A DNA stretch of 64,000 nucleotides from Delphinapterus leucas. Lineage: Eukaryota > Chordata > Mammalia > Artiodactyla > Monodontidae. Made by a program: the position numbers and the translations under genes. Positions 47,399 to 58,745 of this stretch are shown piece by piece (the stretch's first letter is position 1; every line of letters begins with the position of its first letter). The stretch covers positions 3,807,311 to 3,871,310 of the forward strand of contig NW_022098037.1 of the NCBI RefSeq assembly GCF_002288925.2, in the 5' to 3' direction. The notes under the pieces were generated by a model. The model was not told the origin of the DNA and searched no databases. It saw only the letters and a program-made list of their open reading frames with translations.

Positions 47399-48334
47399 GA
47401 ATATTAAACTAAAGCATTTGGTATTAATCATTTTGGTTTGTCATTTAACCATCACCATGGAATATGTTTTTTACACTATTCTGCCTCTCTAGACACAGTT
47501 AATTGGTTAAGGGATGGATTCATACCTAAAGCCAAGCCAATTGGGTCATTCCTCAGGATTTCTGTAACTGAAGCTGGACAAAAAGATTTATTCTCTGGTG
47601 GTAAGGCCAAGAGATATGGGACTCAGGAGCTGCCAGTGGCCATATTTCAAATTTCAAAAATTTTTTCCTAAGAAAAAGAAGTTGACAACATAGAGAGAAG
47701 CAGGGTTGAGAGACTCAGAAAAAAAAAACCTAGTAGGATTCAAGTGCCTAGTTCCAGTGACTCCTGATACCACCTGCCCCTCACCCTTCTCAATGTGAGC
47801 CTTCCAACAAGTTCCCCTTTTTGCATAGGTTGGCTTAAGTTGGGTTTCTAAACCTTTGTCTCCAAAAGAATCTTGACTGACACACTCCCACACAACTTCA
47901 CACTCCCCCTAGCATAACACTGGTGACACTGGACTGTAATTGCTGTTGCTTATCTACCTTCCTGTCCACAGAGAGTGGCCTTCAGGTTCACAGCATCTGC
48001 CCTTCTCTGGAAACTGCACGCAACAGGGTAGGCCTCTGACAACCATGTCTGTACTTCATTCACTCAAGGTGGACCAATCAGATTTTCCCTCTAGGAATTT
48101 GGAACTGAGACCCACAGAGACTGGACACAGAAACCCCTTCACACCAACAATAGCACTCTCAGAGAAGATTGTTAACCTCTAGCCAGTAAGGTGCCCCAAG
48201 CTGCCATAGTCCCTGCTCCTTCTGTGAATTCTCTAAGAACCTCCAGTATTCTTCTAACAAGCTTGCAGGATCAATTCTGCTCCCCAAAGCCAAGAGAAAC
48301 TTGACTAATGCATGTCCACATTACTTAATGCTCC
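47399..48334. other. Unclassified, LTR-like texture
   Basis: 'ggatggattcatacctaaag', 'agccaagccaattgggtcat' and later 'ggtggaccaatcagattttc' look like old LTR promoter regions with CCAAT-type motifs. I cannot name a family and see no gene. Confidence 0.35.
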
Positions 48335-48440
48335 ATGCAAGCAGAGAGCTCTCAAGTTCATCATTGTATCTCCAAGGCCAGCACAGCCTCTAGAGTGGAG
48401 TCAGAACTTGCTAAATATTTCATGAATGACTGAAGCTCAC
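48335..48440 (+). mobile_element. L2 LINE 3' end fragment
   Basis: 'tcatcattgtatctccaagg' and 'gctaaatatttcatgaatga' match the L2 3' terminal region. Confidence 0.55.
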
Positions 48441-49079
48441 CATACTCAGTGGTAGATACTCTTCTTCCCACCTAGATGGGAAGATCTCAATCCTCTTACT
48501 CTCTTGCCTTCAAGGTCTTGAACTCCTCTTTCCTGGCCTTGGTTCCCACTTGTGCTGTCAGCTACAAGGACTAGTGAGTCCTTTGTAGGCAGCACATCAC
48601 ATCGCTGATCAAGGATATATGTCAGAACTAGAAGTCCCAGGCCTCCCAGCATCCAAGAAACTTTACCACTGACTACACACCGAGGATCACGAGTCCTATC
48701 ATCCTGCTTGTACTGTGTACCTCGTCTATGCTGAGCTACAGCCATGTTGACCAGATGATTTCCATGGCCAATGCTGGCTTTATCCTGACAATGTCATGTT
48801 TCCAGGAGGCTCCTCTGGTTCTTGTTCCCAGCACAGTAGAAGGGACTTTTTATCATGACCTCACTGTTTTGGGTGGCAAAGGATGAGTTCCAGGGAAATT
48901 TCCACTTTTCCATATAACCATCCTTCTAAGAACAGACTTTGTGTATGAATAGAACGAGAAGAATTGGTGGGGAATGGGACAGAGCATGGGGATTATAAAT
49001 CAAGTTCAAGAACTTCCAACTGCAAGAAGAGGAGCTAAGAAATCGTGAGTAGCAGAGGATAAAGAAGCAAACTGTAGTG
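48441..49079. other. Unclassified sequence with a 99-codon - strand frame
   Basis: The - strand frame 48446-48745 would encode a basic N-terminus, one hydrophobic stretch (WMLGGLGLLVLTYIL, residues ~31-45) and a polar tail. I recognise no family, promoter or splice context, and length alone does not support it as a gene. Confidence 0.3.
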
Positions 49080-49605
49080 GGCAATTGTTTAGTTGATTAC
49101 CTAAAATTCCACCACTTTCTCCCATTTCTAAAAGTACTCAGAGTTTCCTTTGGGGAGCTGGCCCTCCTCTATGCTTAGTCATGGGTGGAATTGATACCCC
49201 TTTAGCTTCAGACCTAAATAGCCAGAGACAATCACCTTTTACCTCAGTGATCTATCATCATGTGGCATTTCTCTGGTCACAGCAACTAGTAACATGACAT
49301 AAACTGGTTTAATAAGAGTGAAGCCCTGCATTTTCTTTGATATTTGGAGGAGAAAGTCTATCTTTCTCTGACATGGAAGAAGTATGTAGACCCAGGAGCT
49401 GTTGACGGCCATCTTGCACCCATGAGGGCAGGAAGCCTTTGGATAAAGCTGGCACTTCGAAAGGTGAACTTGAACTAAGTCCTGAGTGACATCACTGAGC
49501 TCCTACAGCAAACTAACCCTGAAGGCCATTCTACCTCTCAGTTTTACAGTGATATAAGCCAATAAACTTTCTATTGGGTTAGGTAAGTTTGAGTTCACCT
49601 TTCTG
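49080..49605 (+). mobile_element. Possible old LTR, unclassified
   Basis: Ends with 'gtgatataagccaataaact', resembling the polyadenylation region of old LTRs, and has 'gctgttgacggccatcttgc' upstream. Family not identified. Confidence 0.35.
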
Positions 49606-49852
49606 GTCCTTAACACCTAAAAGGTATGAACCAATACACAAGGGCTAACTAGCAGGCACCACGTGCTGGAGTCGGCACAGAATATAGGGATGGTTTTCTA
49701 CAGTCTCTCGGCCCTGCCCCTTAGTGGGTATAAACCTACTGGTTTTAAAAGGGTGGACTTAGAGCCACTCTCTCAGAGTTGTGTTTTGTATAGCTTCTTT
49801 TCACAAAGCGAAAAAATGATTCAACCCCCTGAATCAACTATATTTCAATTTT

Positions 49853-50436
49853 TAAAAAGATGTGGTATGTACATGTATACAATGAAATTTTATTCAGCCA
49901 TAAAAAAAGAAGGAATTCCTGCCATTTGCAACAACATGGTTGGTCCTTGAAGGCATTGTGCTAAGTGAAATAAGTCAGATAGAGAGATACAAATACTGTA
50001 TAATCTCTCTTATATGTGGAATCTAAAAAACAACAACAAATAACCAAGCTCATAGATACAGAGAACAGATTGGTGGTTGCCAGAGGCAGGGGGCGTGGAG
50101 GGTGGAAGAACTGGGTGAAGGGGATCAAAAGGTATACACTTCCAGTTATAAAATAACTAAGTCCCGGGGATGTAATGCACAGCATGGTGACTATAGCTAA
50201 GAACACTGTATTGCATATTTGAAAGTTGCTAAGAGAGTAGATCTTAAAAGACCTCATCACAAGAAAAAACAAAATTTTTAACTCTGTATGGTAACAGATG
50301 TTAACTAGACTTATTGTGGTGATTATTTCACAGTATATACAAATATCAAATCATTATATTATACATTTGAAACTAATATAGTTTATATATGTCAACTATA
50401 CTTCAATAAAAAACTTTTTTTTAATTAAAAAAAAAG
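49853..50436 (+). mobile_element. L1 3' region
   Basis: 'aatgaaattttattcagcca' and 'aacatggttggtccttgaag' encode the ORF2 end, followed by 'gattggtggttgccagaggc', 'gttaactagacttattgtgg' and 'gtcaactatacttcaataaa'. About 580 bp of an L1 terminus. 'aatcaactatatttcaattt' just before it (49831-49850) looks like the tail of another L1. Confidence 0.88.
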
Positions 50437-50880
50437 CTACCCCACTCCTGCAACACAATGGAAAAAAGACAGTCCCTTTTCCCACTGGAAAACAGAGACA
50501 ATCTTTTGCAGTTAACAATGGTACAAGGAATGCAATGAAATTTCCCCCTTAAGGGCCTACACTGTAAACACTAGACAACTGTCTCATTAAACTTTGTGTT
50601 TCCATAATGCTGCACACATAAGAAGTGCACAAGTGCAAAAAATAATTGAATCATTTTACTCTTAGACCATTTTATATTGTACTATCAAAACTTTAAAACT
50701 TTGTATAAATGCAGTAGATTTATTCAGAACACTCATTATTGAGACAATAAGAATTGGATAGTGTTTTCACATTTTCAAGAATTTGAGGTGGGAAAAATAA
50801 TTAGCAAACTGCAAGGAAATTACTATAATACAATTTTTATGATAATGAAAATCTTTCTACCCTGCTTATTACTGAAACTT
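50437..50880. other. Unclassified sequence
   Basis: Nothing recognised. Confidence 0.35.
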
Positions 50881-50896
50881 AAAAAAACAATCAATG

Positions 50897-51238
50897 AGGG
50901 CTTCCTTGGTGGCACAGTGGTTAAGAATCCACCTGCCAATGCAGGGGACATGGGTTTCAGCCCTGGTCTGGGAAGATCCCACATGCCACAGAGCAACTAA
51001 GCCCGTGCACCACAACTACTGAGCCTGCGCTCTAGAGCCCACGAGCCACAACTACTGAGCCCACGTGCCACAACTACTGAAGCCCACGCACCTAGAGCCC
51101 GTGCTCGGCAAAAAAGAGAAGCCACCGCAATGAGACGCCCCCACACCGCAAGGAAGAGTAGCCCCCGCTCGCGGCAACTAGGGAAAGCCCACGCACAGCA
51201 ACAAAGACCCAATGCAGACAAAAATAAATTAATTAATT
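50897..51238 (+). repeat. CHR SINE, long form
   Basis: 'gggcttccttggtggcacag' to 'cccaatgcagacaaaaataa' with an AATT-rich tail. The target-site duplication 'aaaaaacaatcaatga' (16 bp) is exact at 50881-50896 and 51239-51254. Confidence 0.96.
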
Positions 51239-51254
51239 AAAAAACAATCAATGA

Positions 51255-52034
51255 ACATAAACCTTTGGAAATCAAAATGCTATTTAAGTTTTGTTTTGTT
51301 TTGATACACAGGTCTTAAGATCTTAGAATAATATATATATATATCTCTCAACAGGTTACTCAAGAAAAACACATCATCTGTTTTTCCTCTCTAAAAGGTT
51401 CACTCCTAGATGACTTCCATGGCTTAAATCCTGGTATTGTACTGATTTCAGCAGTCTGGAAGCTTCCTCTGACTCTCTCATTATTTAAGCTTTCCAAGTT
51501 TTACAACTTGGTTTAAAACATAAAATCAAAACCACACATTCTCCTTTCCAGAGCTCTCCTAATAATCTCATTTATCTTCAAGGAGACTGGCATCTCCAAA
51601 GGAATCTTCATTTTCCTCTATGCTTGGTTGTCCAGGAATGCCTAGCCCTCCCTCATAGATGATGTTGGACACACATGTCAGCCTGGTGGCAAGAACAGGC
51701 TCTGAGCTGAAGAAACCGCCATGAGGCTGCCAAGAAAAACAGCACTCCCATCTCCCCTCCCACAAGGTCTCTGTGAGTCTGAACCAGACTTGTAATCTGG
51801 ACTAGGATCTAAACTTCTAGCCTAGAGCAAACCTATCACTCCAGCCAGGGGCCTAGGATTCTTCCAACCTAGGAGTGACTCAGGAGTAGGCAAGTTAAAG
51901 TCCACAAACCTAAGCTAACCTACACCAGGGGCTGCCTCTGAACCAAACCAGCATTTACTCTTCATCCAATGATTTCATTAACCTCCGATAAAATTAATCA
52001 AAGAGGTTCAAGTGGGTTATAACTCTATTCCTTT
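51255..52034. other. Unclassified sequence
   Basis: No gene recognised. A short (AT)n is at 51331-51343. Confidence 0.4.
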
Positions 52035-52048
52035 AAATATATACCCTA

Positions 52049-52368
52049 GGGCTTCCCTGGTGGCGCAGTGGTTAAGAATCTGCCTGCCAATGCAGCGGGT
52101 TCGAGCCCTGGTCCAGGAAGATCCCACATGCTGCGGAGCAACTAAGCCTGTGTGCCACAACTACTGAGCCTGTGCTCTAGAGCCCGTGAGCCACAACTAT
52201 TGAAGCCCTTGTGCCTAGAGCCTGTGCTCCGCAACAAGAGAAGCCACCGCAATGAGAAGCCCGCACACTGCAACAGAGTAGACCCCGCTCGCGGCAGCTA
52301 GAGAAAACCCGCGCGCGCAGCAATGAAGACCCAGCGCAGCCAAAAATAAATAAATACATTTATTTTAA
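52049..52368 (+). repeat. CHR SINE, long form (first of tandem pair)
   Basis: 'gggcttccctggtggcgcag' to 'acccagcgcagccaaaaata' with an AAAT tail. It lacks ~10 bp after 'ccaatgcag'. The left flank 'aaatatatacccta' and right flank 'aaatatatactccc' are a diverged target duplication. Confidence 0.93.
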
Positions 52369-52383
52369 AAATATATACTCCCG

Positions 52384-52668
52384 GGCTTCCCTGGTGGCGC
52401 AGTGGTTGAGAATCTGCCTGCCAATGCAGGGGACACGGGTTCGAGCCCTGGTCTGGGAAGATCCCACATGCCACGGTGCAACTGGGCCCGTGAGCCACAG
52501 CTGCTGAGCCTGCACGTCTGGAGCCTGTGCTCCGCAACAAGAGAGGCCGCGATAGTGAGAGGCCCGCGCACCGCGATGAAGAGTGGCCCCTGCTTGCCGC
52601 AACTAGAGAAAGCCCTCGCACAGAAACAAAGACCCAACACAGCCAAAAATTAATTAATTAATTAATTT
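52384..52668 (+). repeat. CHR SINE, intermediate form (second of tandem pair)
   Basis: 'gggcttccctggtggcgcag' head and 'gctgctgagcctgcacgtct' as in short forms, but it continues into 'gaagagtggcccctgcttgc' and 'gacccaacacagccaaaaat' as in long forms. The flanks 'aaatatatactcc' on both sides show it used the same target as its neighbour. Confidence 0.93.
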
Positions 52669-52692
52669 TTAAAAATATATATATATACTCCC

Positions 52693-53335
52693 TAAATATC
52701 CTATTGGCAATGTATACTAACATTTAATTGAGTGCTACTGTATTACAGTAATTGAAGTTATATCCTGGGATTATTTGATATTTTTAAAACATCAATTTGC
52801 TACAATTGGATTAAATGGACCAAAATTTTTAATCCTATGAGTAAATTATACTTCTTCATAGCACAAAGCTTAGAAATATAGACAAACAAAAAGAAATGGA
52901 AAAACATTCCTATGATTTTCTCATCATCCAGATGTACATAGTTCTCTTTCCTACGCATACGTAGCAGGATGACATATAAAATATTAATTGCTTTGCTTTC
53001 TAAGACTCTGTGTTTGTTGCTCCCCGCCCCCAGCTAGATGGGTGGGCACCCATTATTTTCGAGATTTTTAGCAGAGGTACCAAAGAGAACACACCACATT
53101 TTTTTTTTCTTTTAAGACCAAAAGTCGCATTGCAGTGTAAAACAGAAAGGATTGGAAAAGATATGCAAATAGTTGAAAACAGTTTTTCCTGGACCCTCCC
53201 CACCCCCTACCTCCCACTCCCTGGCTGGTGAAGAACCTCTAAGTTGGGAAATGGGAGGAGAGTCAGGAGAGGAAGCAAGAGGCTCAAGTGCAGAGTGTGG
53301 TAGGGGAACTGGGCCCTGCAACGGACTCTGCTGAC
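52693..53335. other. Unclassified sequence
   Basis: No gene recognised. Confidence 0.35.
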
Positions 53336-53646
53336 TGTGCCCTGGTACCCATCTTCCTCTTTCTTTCTTACTCTCAGAACCCCAATTTTATTCTGGTGCC
53401 ATTTTCCCAGCCTTCTTTGCAGTAAGGCATGGCCAGGTGACAAAGTACCAGCCAATCAGATATGGGCAAAAGTCTGCTAGAGATTTCTAGAAAATATTTC
53501 ACTTTCTTGATATAGATGTCATCTTTTCCTTCTTCCTCCCTTAAGTGCAGAACTGATACCTAGTGTGCAGCAGCCAGTTTGTAACCATGAGGAAACAAGG
53601 CAACAGGCTAAGATAGGCTAGCAAACAAAAAGATAAAGGCCCTAGA

Positions 53647-54180
53647 TGTACACCGTCCAATAAGTAGCCACTGTTACATGAGGCTATCAAGCAATTGAAA
53701 TGCAGCAAGTTCAAATAGAGATGTGCCGTGAGTATAAAATACACAGCGAATTTTTTTTTTTTTTTTTGCGGTACTCGGGCCTCTCACTGTTGTGGCCTCT
53801 CCCGTTGCGGAGCACAGGCTCCGGACGCGCAGGCTCAGCAGCCATGGCTCACAGGCCAAGACGCTCGGCAGCATGTGAGATCCTCCCAGACCGGGGCACG
53901 AACCCGTGTCCCCTGCATTGGCAGGCGGACTCTCAACCACTGCGCCACCAGGGAAGCCCACACAGCGAATTTTGAAGAATTTTAGTACCACCAAAATGTA
54001 AAAATATCTCCTTAATAATTTTTATACGGATTGCATATTGAAAGTTTGGGGATATATTGGGTTAAATAATACATATCATTAAAATCAATTTTACCTGTTT
54101 CTTTTGCTCTTTTTAATGTTGCTACTATAAATTTTTAAATTATGTATGCAGCTCCCATTATATATCTGTTGGACAGCACT
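53647..54180. mobile_element. hAT-like MITE, copy 2, split by a SINE
   Basis: Same family as 12577-12828: 'ttgaaatgcagcaagttcaa', 'atattgggttaaataataca', 'cattaaaatcaattttacct', ending 'ctgttggacagcact'. The 8 bp flanks 'gccctaga' (53639-53646) and 'gccccaga' (54181-54188) fit hAT. A SINE occupies 53751-53959. Confidence 0.8.
53751..53959 (-). repeat. CHR SINE, short form, reverse strand
   Basis: A T tail, then 'ctcactgttgtggcctctcc' to 'ctgcgccaccagggaagccc'. The target-site duplication 'acacagcgaa' is exact at 53741-53750 and 53960-53969. Confidence 0.95.
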
Positions 54181-54240
54181 GCCCCAGAACATGAAGGACA
54201 TCATGGAGTCATTGCACAACTCTTGCTTGTGAGAAAAATA

Positions 54241-54829
54241 AAGCCTTACTGATTTAAGCTGCCATACACCACGTTCTCTGTTTCTCACAACCAAAAGCAT
54301 TCCTGGCAGATACAAGAGTCCTTAAGGTGGAGTTTTGGAATGGGTGGAAATTTTTAAAACCCTTTAAAATTTGGGGAGTCCAGAGTTGAGAAGATCTATG
54401 AGTTGCGTGTAAGCTGGTGAGGTATAGAGGAGCAGCAATCAGAGAGAAGAAGGGGCAGAGGGGCACATGCATGTATTAAAGGAGCCTAGTTGGCACCCTG
54501 GATCTCCATGGCTCCCAGGTTGTCCTGCAAGAGCATCCAAAATCTCCCCAGGGCCCAAATGGTGCTCGGAAATAAGCTGAGAGATGAAAAGAACAGCCCA
54601 GAAGAAAAGGTTATCCTTCAGCCCAGACAAGAAATTGCTACAGTGTAAGGATATGATTTGCTGCCCTGGGGGAATGTTGAGGATGAGGCCCCATCTCCAG
54701 AGAGACCCAGCATCAGGAAACCAGGTGGACCCAAGCCAGGGCCTTCAGGCTGACAGATGGGCAGAAAGACATCTGATGCAGGATGTCGTGGGCAAGATGA
54801 AAGAGTAGGCACCCCCTTCCTGTTGCTGC
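54241..54829. other. Unclassified sequence
   Basis: Nothing recognised. Confidence 0.35.
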
Positions 54830-55188
54830 TAAAGTGGCATTTACACAAGCTCCCATTAAATCAATTAAACGAGGAGGCCATTAGACTGAGGTGGCTGTAA
54901 AGTCATGGCGGCCGATGTAATCAAACCAAAATCTAAGCCTGTAAATGACTCAAGGTTACGAAACCAAAATGCTAAGGACAAGCAATCACAAACAGCCATC
55001 TAGGCTTTAAGCTGTAGCCAAATAATTTCCTTCCTTTGCTTCTGCATCTTCTCTGTAGGTCCTGCCCCTGGCTCCTGTCCACAGAGCACTCCTAACCACT
55101 TCCTGTTTGGCACTGCCCCATTCGAATCAATTTTTGCTCAAATAAAGTCTTAAAATGTTTAACATGTCTCAGTTTTTCTTTTAACACT
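54830..55188 (+). mobile_element. Endogenous retrovirus LTR, solo (family uncertain)
   Basis: 'gccattagactgaggtggct', 'gtcatggcggccgatgtaat', 'ccacttcctgtttggcactg' and 'ctcaaataaagtcttaaaat' (polyadenylation signal), ending near 'cttttaaca', have LTR organisation and match by recall an LTR common in artiodactyl genomes. No retroviral coding sequence adjoins it. Confidence 0.55.
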
Positions 55189-55486
55189 CCCCAGGGGTTA
55201 GCATCAACTCCAGGGGGGCAAGAGGAATACAGAGAGGAAACAATCCTGAATCTGTCGGAACTTTAAGACTGAAATGACTGAGAAACCACTGAAGTCAACT
55301 GGGTTCATCTGGAAGCAACTAAGTACCACTTTCTGTATCCAGAAGAATGGGCAGGGATGGACTCTGGGGGTGGGAGTATGGAGCTAGTAGTCAAAAATTG
55401 CGTTTTAGAAAATAATTAAGTCATATTTCTAGCACACCCAATTTCTGTGGCCTTGACATACCCATAGACATACACATGCATGCATT
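55189..55486. other. Unclassified sequence
   Basis: Nothing recognised. Confidence 0.35.
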
Positions 55487-55605
55487 CACACACACATGCA
55501 CACACATACAGTTTTGTGTATATGTGTGTGTGTATATATATATGTACACACACATATATATGTACACACACATATGTACACACACACACATATATATATA
55601 TATTT
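55487..55605. repeat. Mixed TG/CA/TA microsatellite
   Basis: Alternating purine-pyrimidine sequence: CA-rich, then GT-rich, then blocks of (TA)n 'tgtacacacacatatatatg'. It directly abuts the tail of the SINE at 55606. Confidence 0.95.
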
Positions 55606-55722
55606 TTTTTTGGCCGCACCACATGGCATGCAGGATCTTAGTTCCCCAACCAAGGATCAAACCCGCGCCCCCTGCAGTGGAAGCGCAGAGTCTCAACCAC
55701 TGGACCAACAGGGAAGTCCCTG
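55606..55722 (-). repeat. tRNA-head-only CHR-1/Bov-tA-like SINE, reverse strand
   Basis: A T tail, 'ggccgcaccacatggcatgc', 'ggatcaaacccgcgccccct' and 'ccactggaccaacagggaag'. Its tail end merges with the microsatellite. Confidence 0.9.
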
Positions 55723-55895
55723 CATATTTTTAAACAAAAATAGAATTGTACTGTACACGCTGTTCTATAATCTGCTTTTCTTGTTTAATGACATATCTGG
55801 AACATTTTTACATGGACCAAACTTTCATGCCAGGCTGAAATGTGCTCAGCCTCTGGGAGATTGCATTTTCCAAAGAGGCCTGAATAATATCTATC
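55723..55895. other. Unclassified sequence
   Basis: Nothing recognised. Confidence 0.3.
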
Positions 55896-56405
55896 CCGCA
55901 TGCTCTTCTGCAATGTGACCTGGCCACTCCACCATCAGGAAGTGGAGCCTAATTCCCCTCCCCCTGAATCTAGGCTGGCCTTGGTGATTCACTTATACCA
56001 ACAGAATGTAGCAAAAGTGATGGCTTTGTGACTTCTGAGACTAAATCAGAAAGGCTATGCAAATTTCCCCTGGTTACACTTCGATTGTTCGCAGTCTGGA
56101 TACTCTGTCTTGGAAGCCACTCACCCTGCTGTAACAAGCCCAAGCCCCATGGGGAGGCCAAGTGTAGATGCTCCAGGTGACAATTTCAGTTAAGCCCAGC
56201 CCAGGTACCAGACATGTAAGTAAAAAGTCTCCAGATGATTCCAGCCCCTCGCCTTTTGAGTCATCATTAGCTATTCAAGTCTTCCCACCCAAAGCCCCAG
56301 GCATTGTGGAGCAGAAGCAAGCCATCTCTACAGTCCCCTGTTAGATTCCTGACCCATGGAATCTGGGAGCTTAATAAAATTGTTGTTATTTTACACCACT
56401 AAGTT
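55896..56405 (+). mobile_element. MLT1-like LTR, older
   Basis: 'gtgacttctgagactaaatc', 'aagcccagcccaggtacc', 'gaatctgggagcttaataaa' and 'acaccactaagttttac' follow MLT1-type LTR order with a polyadenylation signal near the end. Confidence 0.65.
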
Positions 56406-56461
56406 TTACAAGGGTTTGTTCTGCACCAATTGAAAACCAGACCACAGGTCCAACAGCATCC

Positions 56462-56815
56462 AGAGGGCTATAGACAAAACGTTTGTGCTCCCCCCAAAAT
56501 TCACATGTTAAAACCTAACCTCCAATGCAATGGTATTAGGAGGTGGGGCCTTTGGGAGGTGATTAGGGCATGAGGGTAGTGCTTTGATAAGAGAAACGCC
56601 AGAGAGCTCCCTCACCCCTTCTATCATGTGAAGACACAGAGAGAAGACAGCCATCTATGAACCAGGAAGAGTGTTCTCACCAGACATCAGATCTGCCACA
56701 ATCTTGATCTTGGACTTCCCAGCTTCCAGAACTCTGAAAAATAAATTTCTGTTGTTTATAAGCCACCCAGTTTATGGTATTCTGTTACAGCAGCCCAAAC
56801 TGACTAAGACACAGG
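56462..56815 (+). mobile_element. MaLR-type LTR (MST/MLT1-like), solo
   Basis: 'gtttgtgctccccccaaaat', 'gtggggcctttgggaggtga', 'ttggacttcccagcttccag', 'gaaaaataaatttctgttgt' and an ending near 'ccaaactgactaagaca'. Closely related to the LTR at 20148-20487 and in the same orientation. Confidence 0.88.
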
Positions 56816-56999
56816 GGAAACTAAAATAATGTTGCCAGCCTAAAACTAATTAACAAAGCGAATTCTGTATAAACAGCTAATGCAGTACAATGAAAGTCAA
56901 GTCCCAATTTAATTTTTTTTAATTATTTCTGCTACCTTTCCCCTTTGTCAATGTACAACTTCATCATGTGTGGCTAATGCACATTACGTGTCAGACACT

Positions 57000-57195
57000 T
57001 TACTAAGCACCAAACATACTAAGCCTTCATTTAATTCACAAGAACCCTGAAAGAAGCATATTTTATTTTCATTTACAGATGCCAAATCTGAGGCTCAAAA
57101 CAGTTACTCGGCTAATAAATGGCAGAGCAGAGATTTGCTTGCCAACCCTGTGACTCCAAAACAATACACTGCCCACTACACTCCAAGAGAGTTAG
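57000..57195 (-). repeat. MIR SINE, reverse strand
   Basis: 'aattcacaagaaccctgaaa', 'atttacagatgccaaatctg' and 'aaatggcagagcagagattt' are MIR in reverse complement. Confidence 0.7.
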
Positions 57196-57525
57196 CTGTG
57201 TAGCACATGCAGAAAAGCTTACGTAGCATAATAAAACCATATTTTCACCATTCATCTAAAAATAGTGAAATCTAGTCATGGAGAGGATTCCACTGCCCCA
57301 TCCCTAGTTCTTTTTTGTGATGGTATACTCTCACAATACATCCACTAACCTTTTATTTCTCAGGGATGTTTATATAAGTTAATATCCTTTTCTCAGCCAA
57401 AATTTTTATCAAGCCTATCTGTCAACATATGCACATATAGAAGACACCCTCCACCAAGAAACACTAAACATAACACTGTCAATATCAACATACATTGAGC
57501 TGTTCTTTTTATACTTTGACTTTTT

Positions 57526-57647
57526 ATTTTTTACTTTTTGGCCGCCCTACACAGCATGTGGGATCTTAGTTCCCTGACCAGGGATCAAACCCATGCCCCC
57601 TGCTTTGGAAGCCAGAGTCTTAACCACTGGACGACCAGGGAAGTCCC
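57526..57647 (-). repeat. tRNA-head-only CHR-1/Bov-tA-like SINE, reverse strand
   Basis: 'tggccgccctacacagcatg', 'gatcttagttccctgaccag' and 'taaccactggacgaccaggg'. The target-site duplication is 'tatactttgacttttt' (from 57510) against 'tatactttgattttt' (57648-57662). Confidence 0.92.
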
Positions 57648-57662
57648 TATACTTTGATTTTT

Positions 57663-57984
57663 AAGAGGGCATGTGTTGACTTATAACTGGCATTCTGTGA
57701 CTGTAAGAGTGGACAAATAAAGGGGTGGGGGAGACACAAGAAAATGCTGAGAATGACTGAAGCATTTATAATTTATCAGGACATTGGTACTAACCCTTCT
57801 TGGTGGTTGTTTGGTTTTTACACCAGAAACGGGATGTAAGTTTAATACTGAAACTAATTTCTGGGACAGAAACTATCAAATGGTTTCTACAAAGATTCAT
57901 TTTTACATCCTCAGCTTTGATTGTCCTTTTACATCAACAACAGTAATACCAACAACATCAACAAAAACAATATGAACTTGTAAT
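57663..57984. other. Unclassified sequence
   Basis: Nothing recognised. Confidence 0.3.
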
Positions 57985-58215
57985 GAGTGTTCACCATGTA
58001 CCTGCACCAGGCACTAGGTTAAATGCTTTAAGCCTTCCCTCGTTTAACCTTAATAGCACAAGTGTGATGCCATCATTATCATTATCTGTATTTTACATAT
58101 AAGGAAACAGCCGTGAGTAGCTGACCCAGAGTGAACGTAGGGGAAGCTGTGGAGCTCTCCTTGAACTAAGGTCCATCTGACTCCAGAGTCCACGTTCTTA
58201 GCTCTGTCTATCCTC
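57985..58215 (-). repeat. MIR-type SINE, reverse strand
   Basis: 'gtgttcaccatgtacctgca', 'ccaggcactaggttaaatgc', 'tattttacatataaggaaac' and 'gactccagagtccacgttct' give a near full-length reverse-complement MIR. Confidence 0.75.
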
Positions 58216-58239
58216 TTTCCATTTCGCATACGCGCTCTT

Positions 58240-58745
58240 CATGGCGGCCCTGCATCTATTGTACATTCTTCCCATGTTTGGCAAATTTCCCACGTTATGA
58301 GTCCCACTCTCAAAGGTAGAAATCAGAAACTCGCTTTCTTGGCCTCTCTTGCAGCCACGGTGCTGACGTGTGATGTAGGCTCTACTAATCAGATACACCC
58401 ATATGTAAATTCAATTTGCAGAACAATTGGAGGAAACAGGCAGCTTACAGAATTATTCTTCTGGGAAGGGTGGAGGTGGAGGGGCCCAACATGGGAGGTG
58501 GGAGGCGGCAGACGTCCCAGTGCGGGTCTTCACTGCAGACAGTAGTAGAGGGCGCTCTAACAGGGTCTTCAGCGGCTGACGCTGTGATGGAGTAGTCAGT
58601 GTAGCCAACTCGTCATTTGCTTCTGGTTGTGAGGCCACCAAGCCTGACTCTGACCCTCCCAGAGTTTCTCTGAGCTATCAGTTAGACCTTAATAAATTAT
58701 GTTTCTGCTGAAACTGGCTAGAGTAACTTCTGTTACATGGGACTA
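58240..58745 (+). mobile_element. Possible old LTR, unclassified
   Basis: Ends 'gaccttaataaattatgttt' and 'ctgaaactggctagagtaac', a phrase typical of old LTR 3' regions. Several CpG-rich phrases precede it. Family not identified. Confidence 0.4.

Larger units (their letters stand above)
53336..54240 (+). mobile_element. Possible old LTR, host of a nested insertion
   Basis: 'tactctcagaaccccaattt'-type sequence, 'accagccaatcagatatggg' and 'aaccatgaggaaacaaggca' continue, after the nested MITE, with 'agaacatgaaggacatcatg' and 'gagaaaaataaagccttact'. The organisation (CCAAT region, then AATAAA) suggests an LTR of unknown family. Confidence 0.4.

Noticed and set aside
48446..48745. 99-codon - strand frame with one hydrophobic segment as a small membrane protein gene
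   Set aside because: No family match, no conserved context and no promoter or splice evidence. Frames of this length occur by chance several times in the window.
54890..54920. 'gtcatggcggccgatgtaat' as the start of a coding exon
   Set aside because: It sits inside an LTR-like sequence with no open frame of useful length after the ATG.
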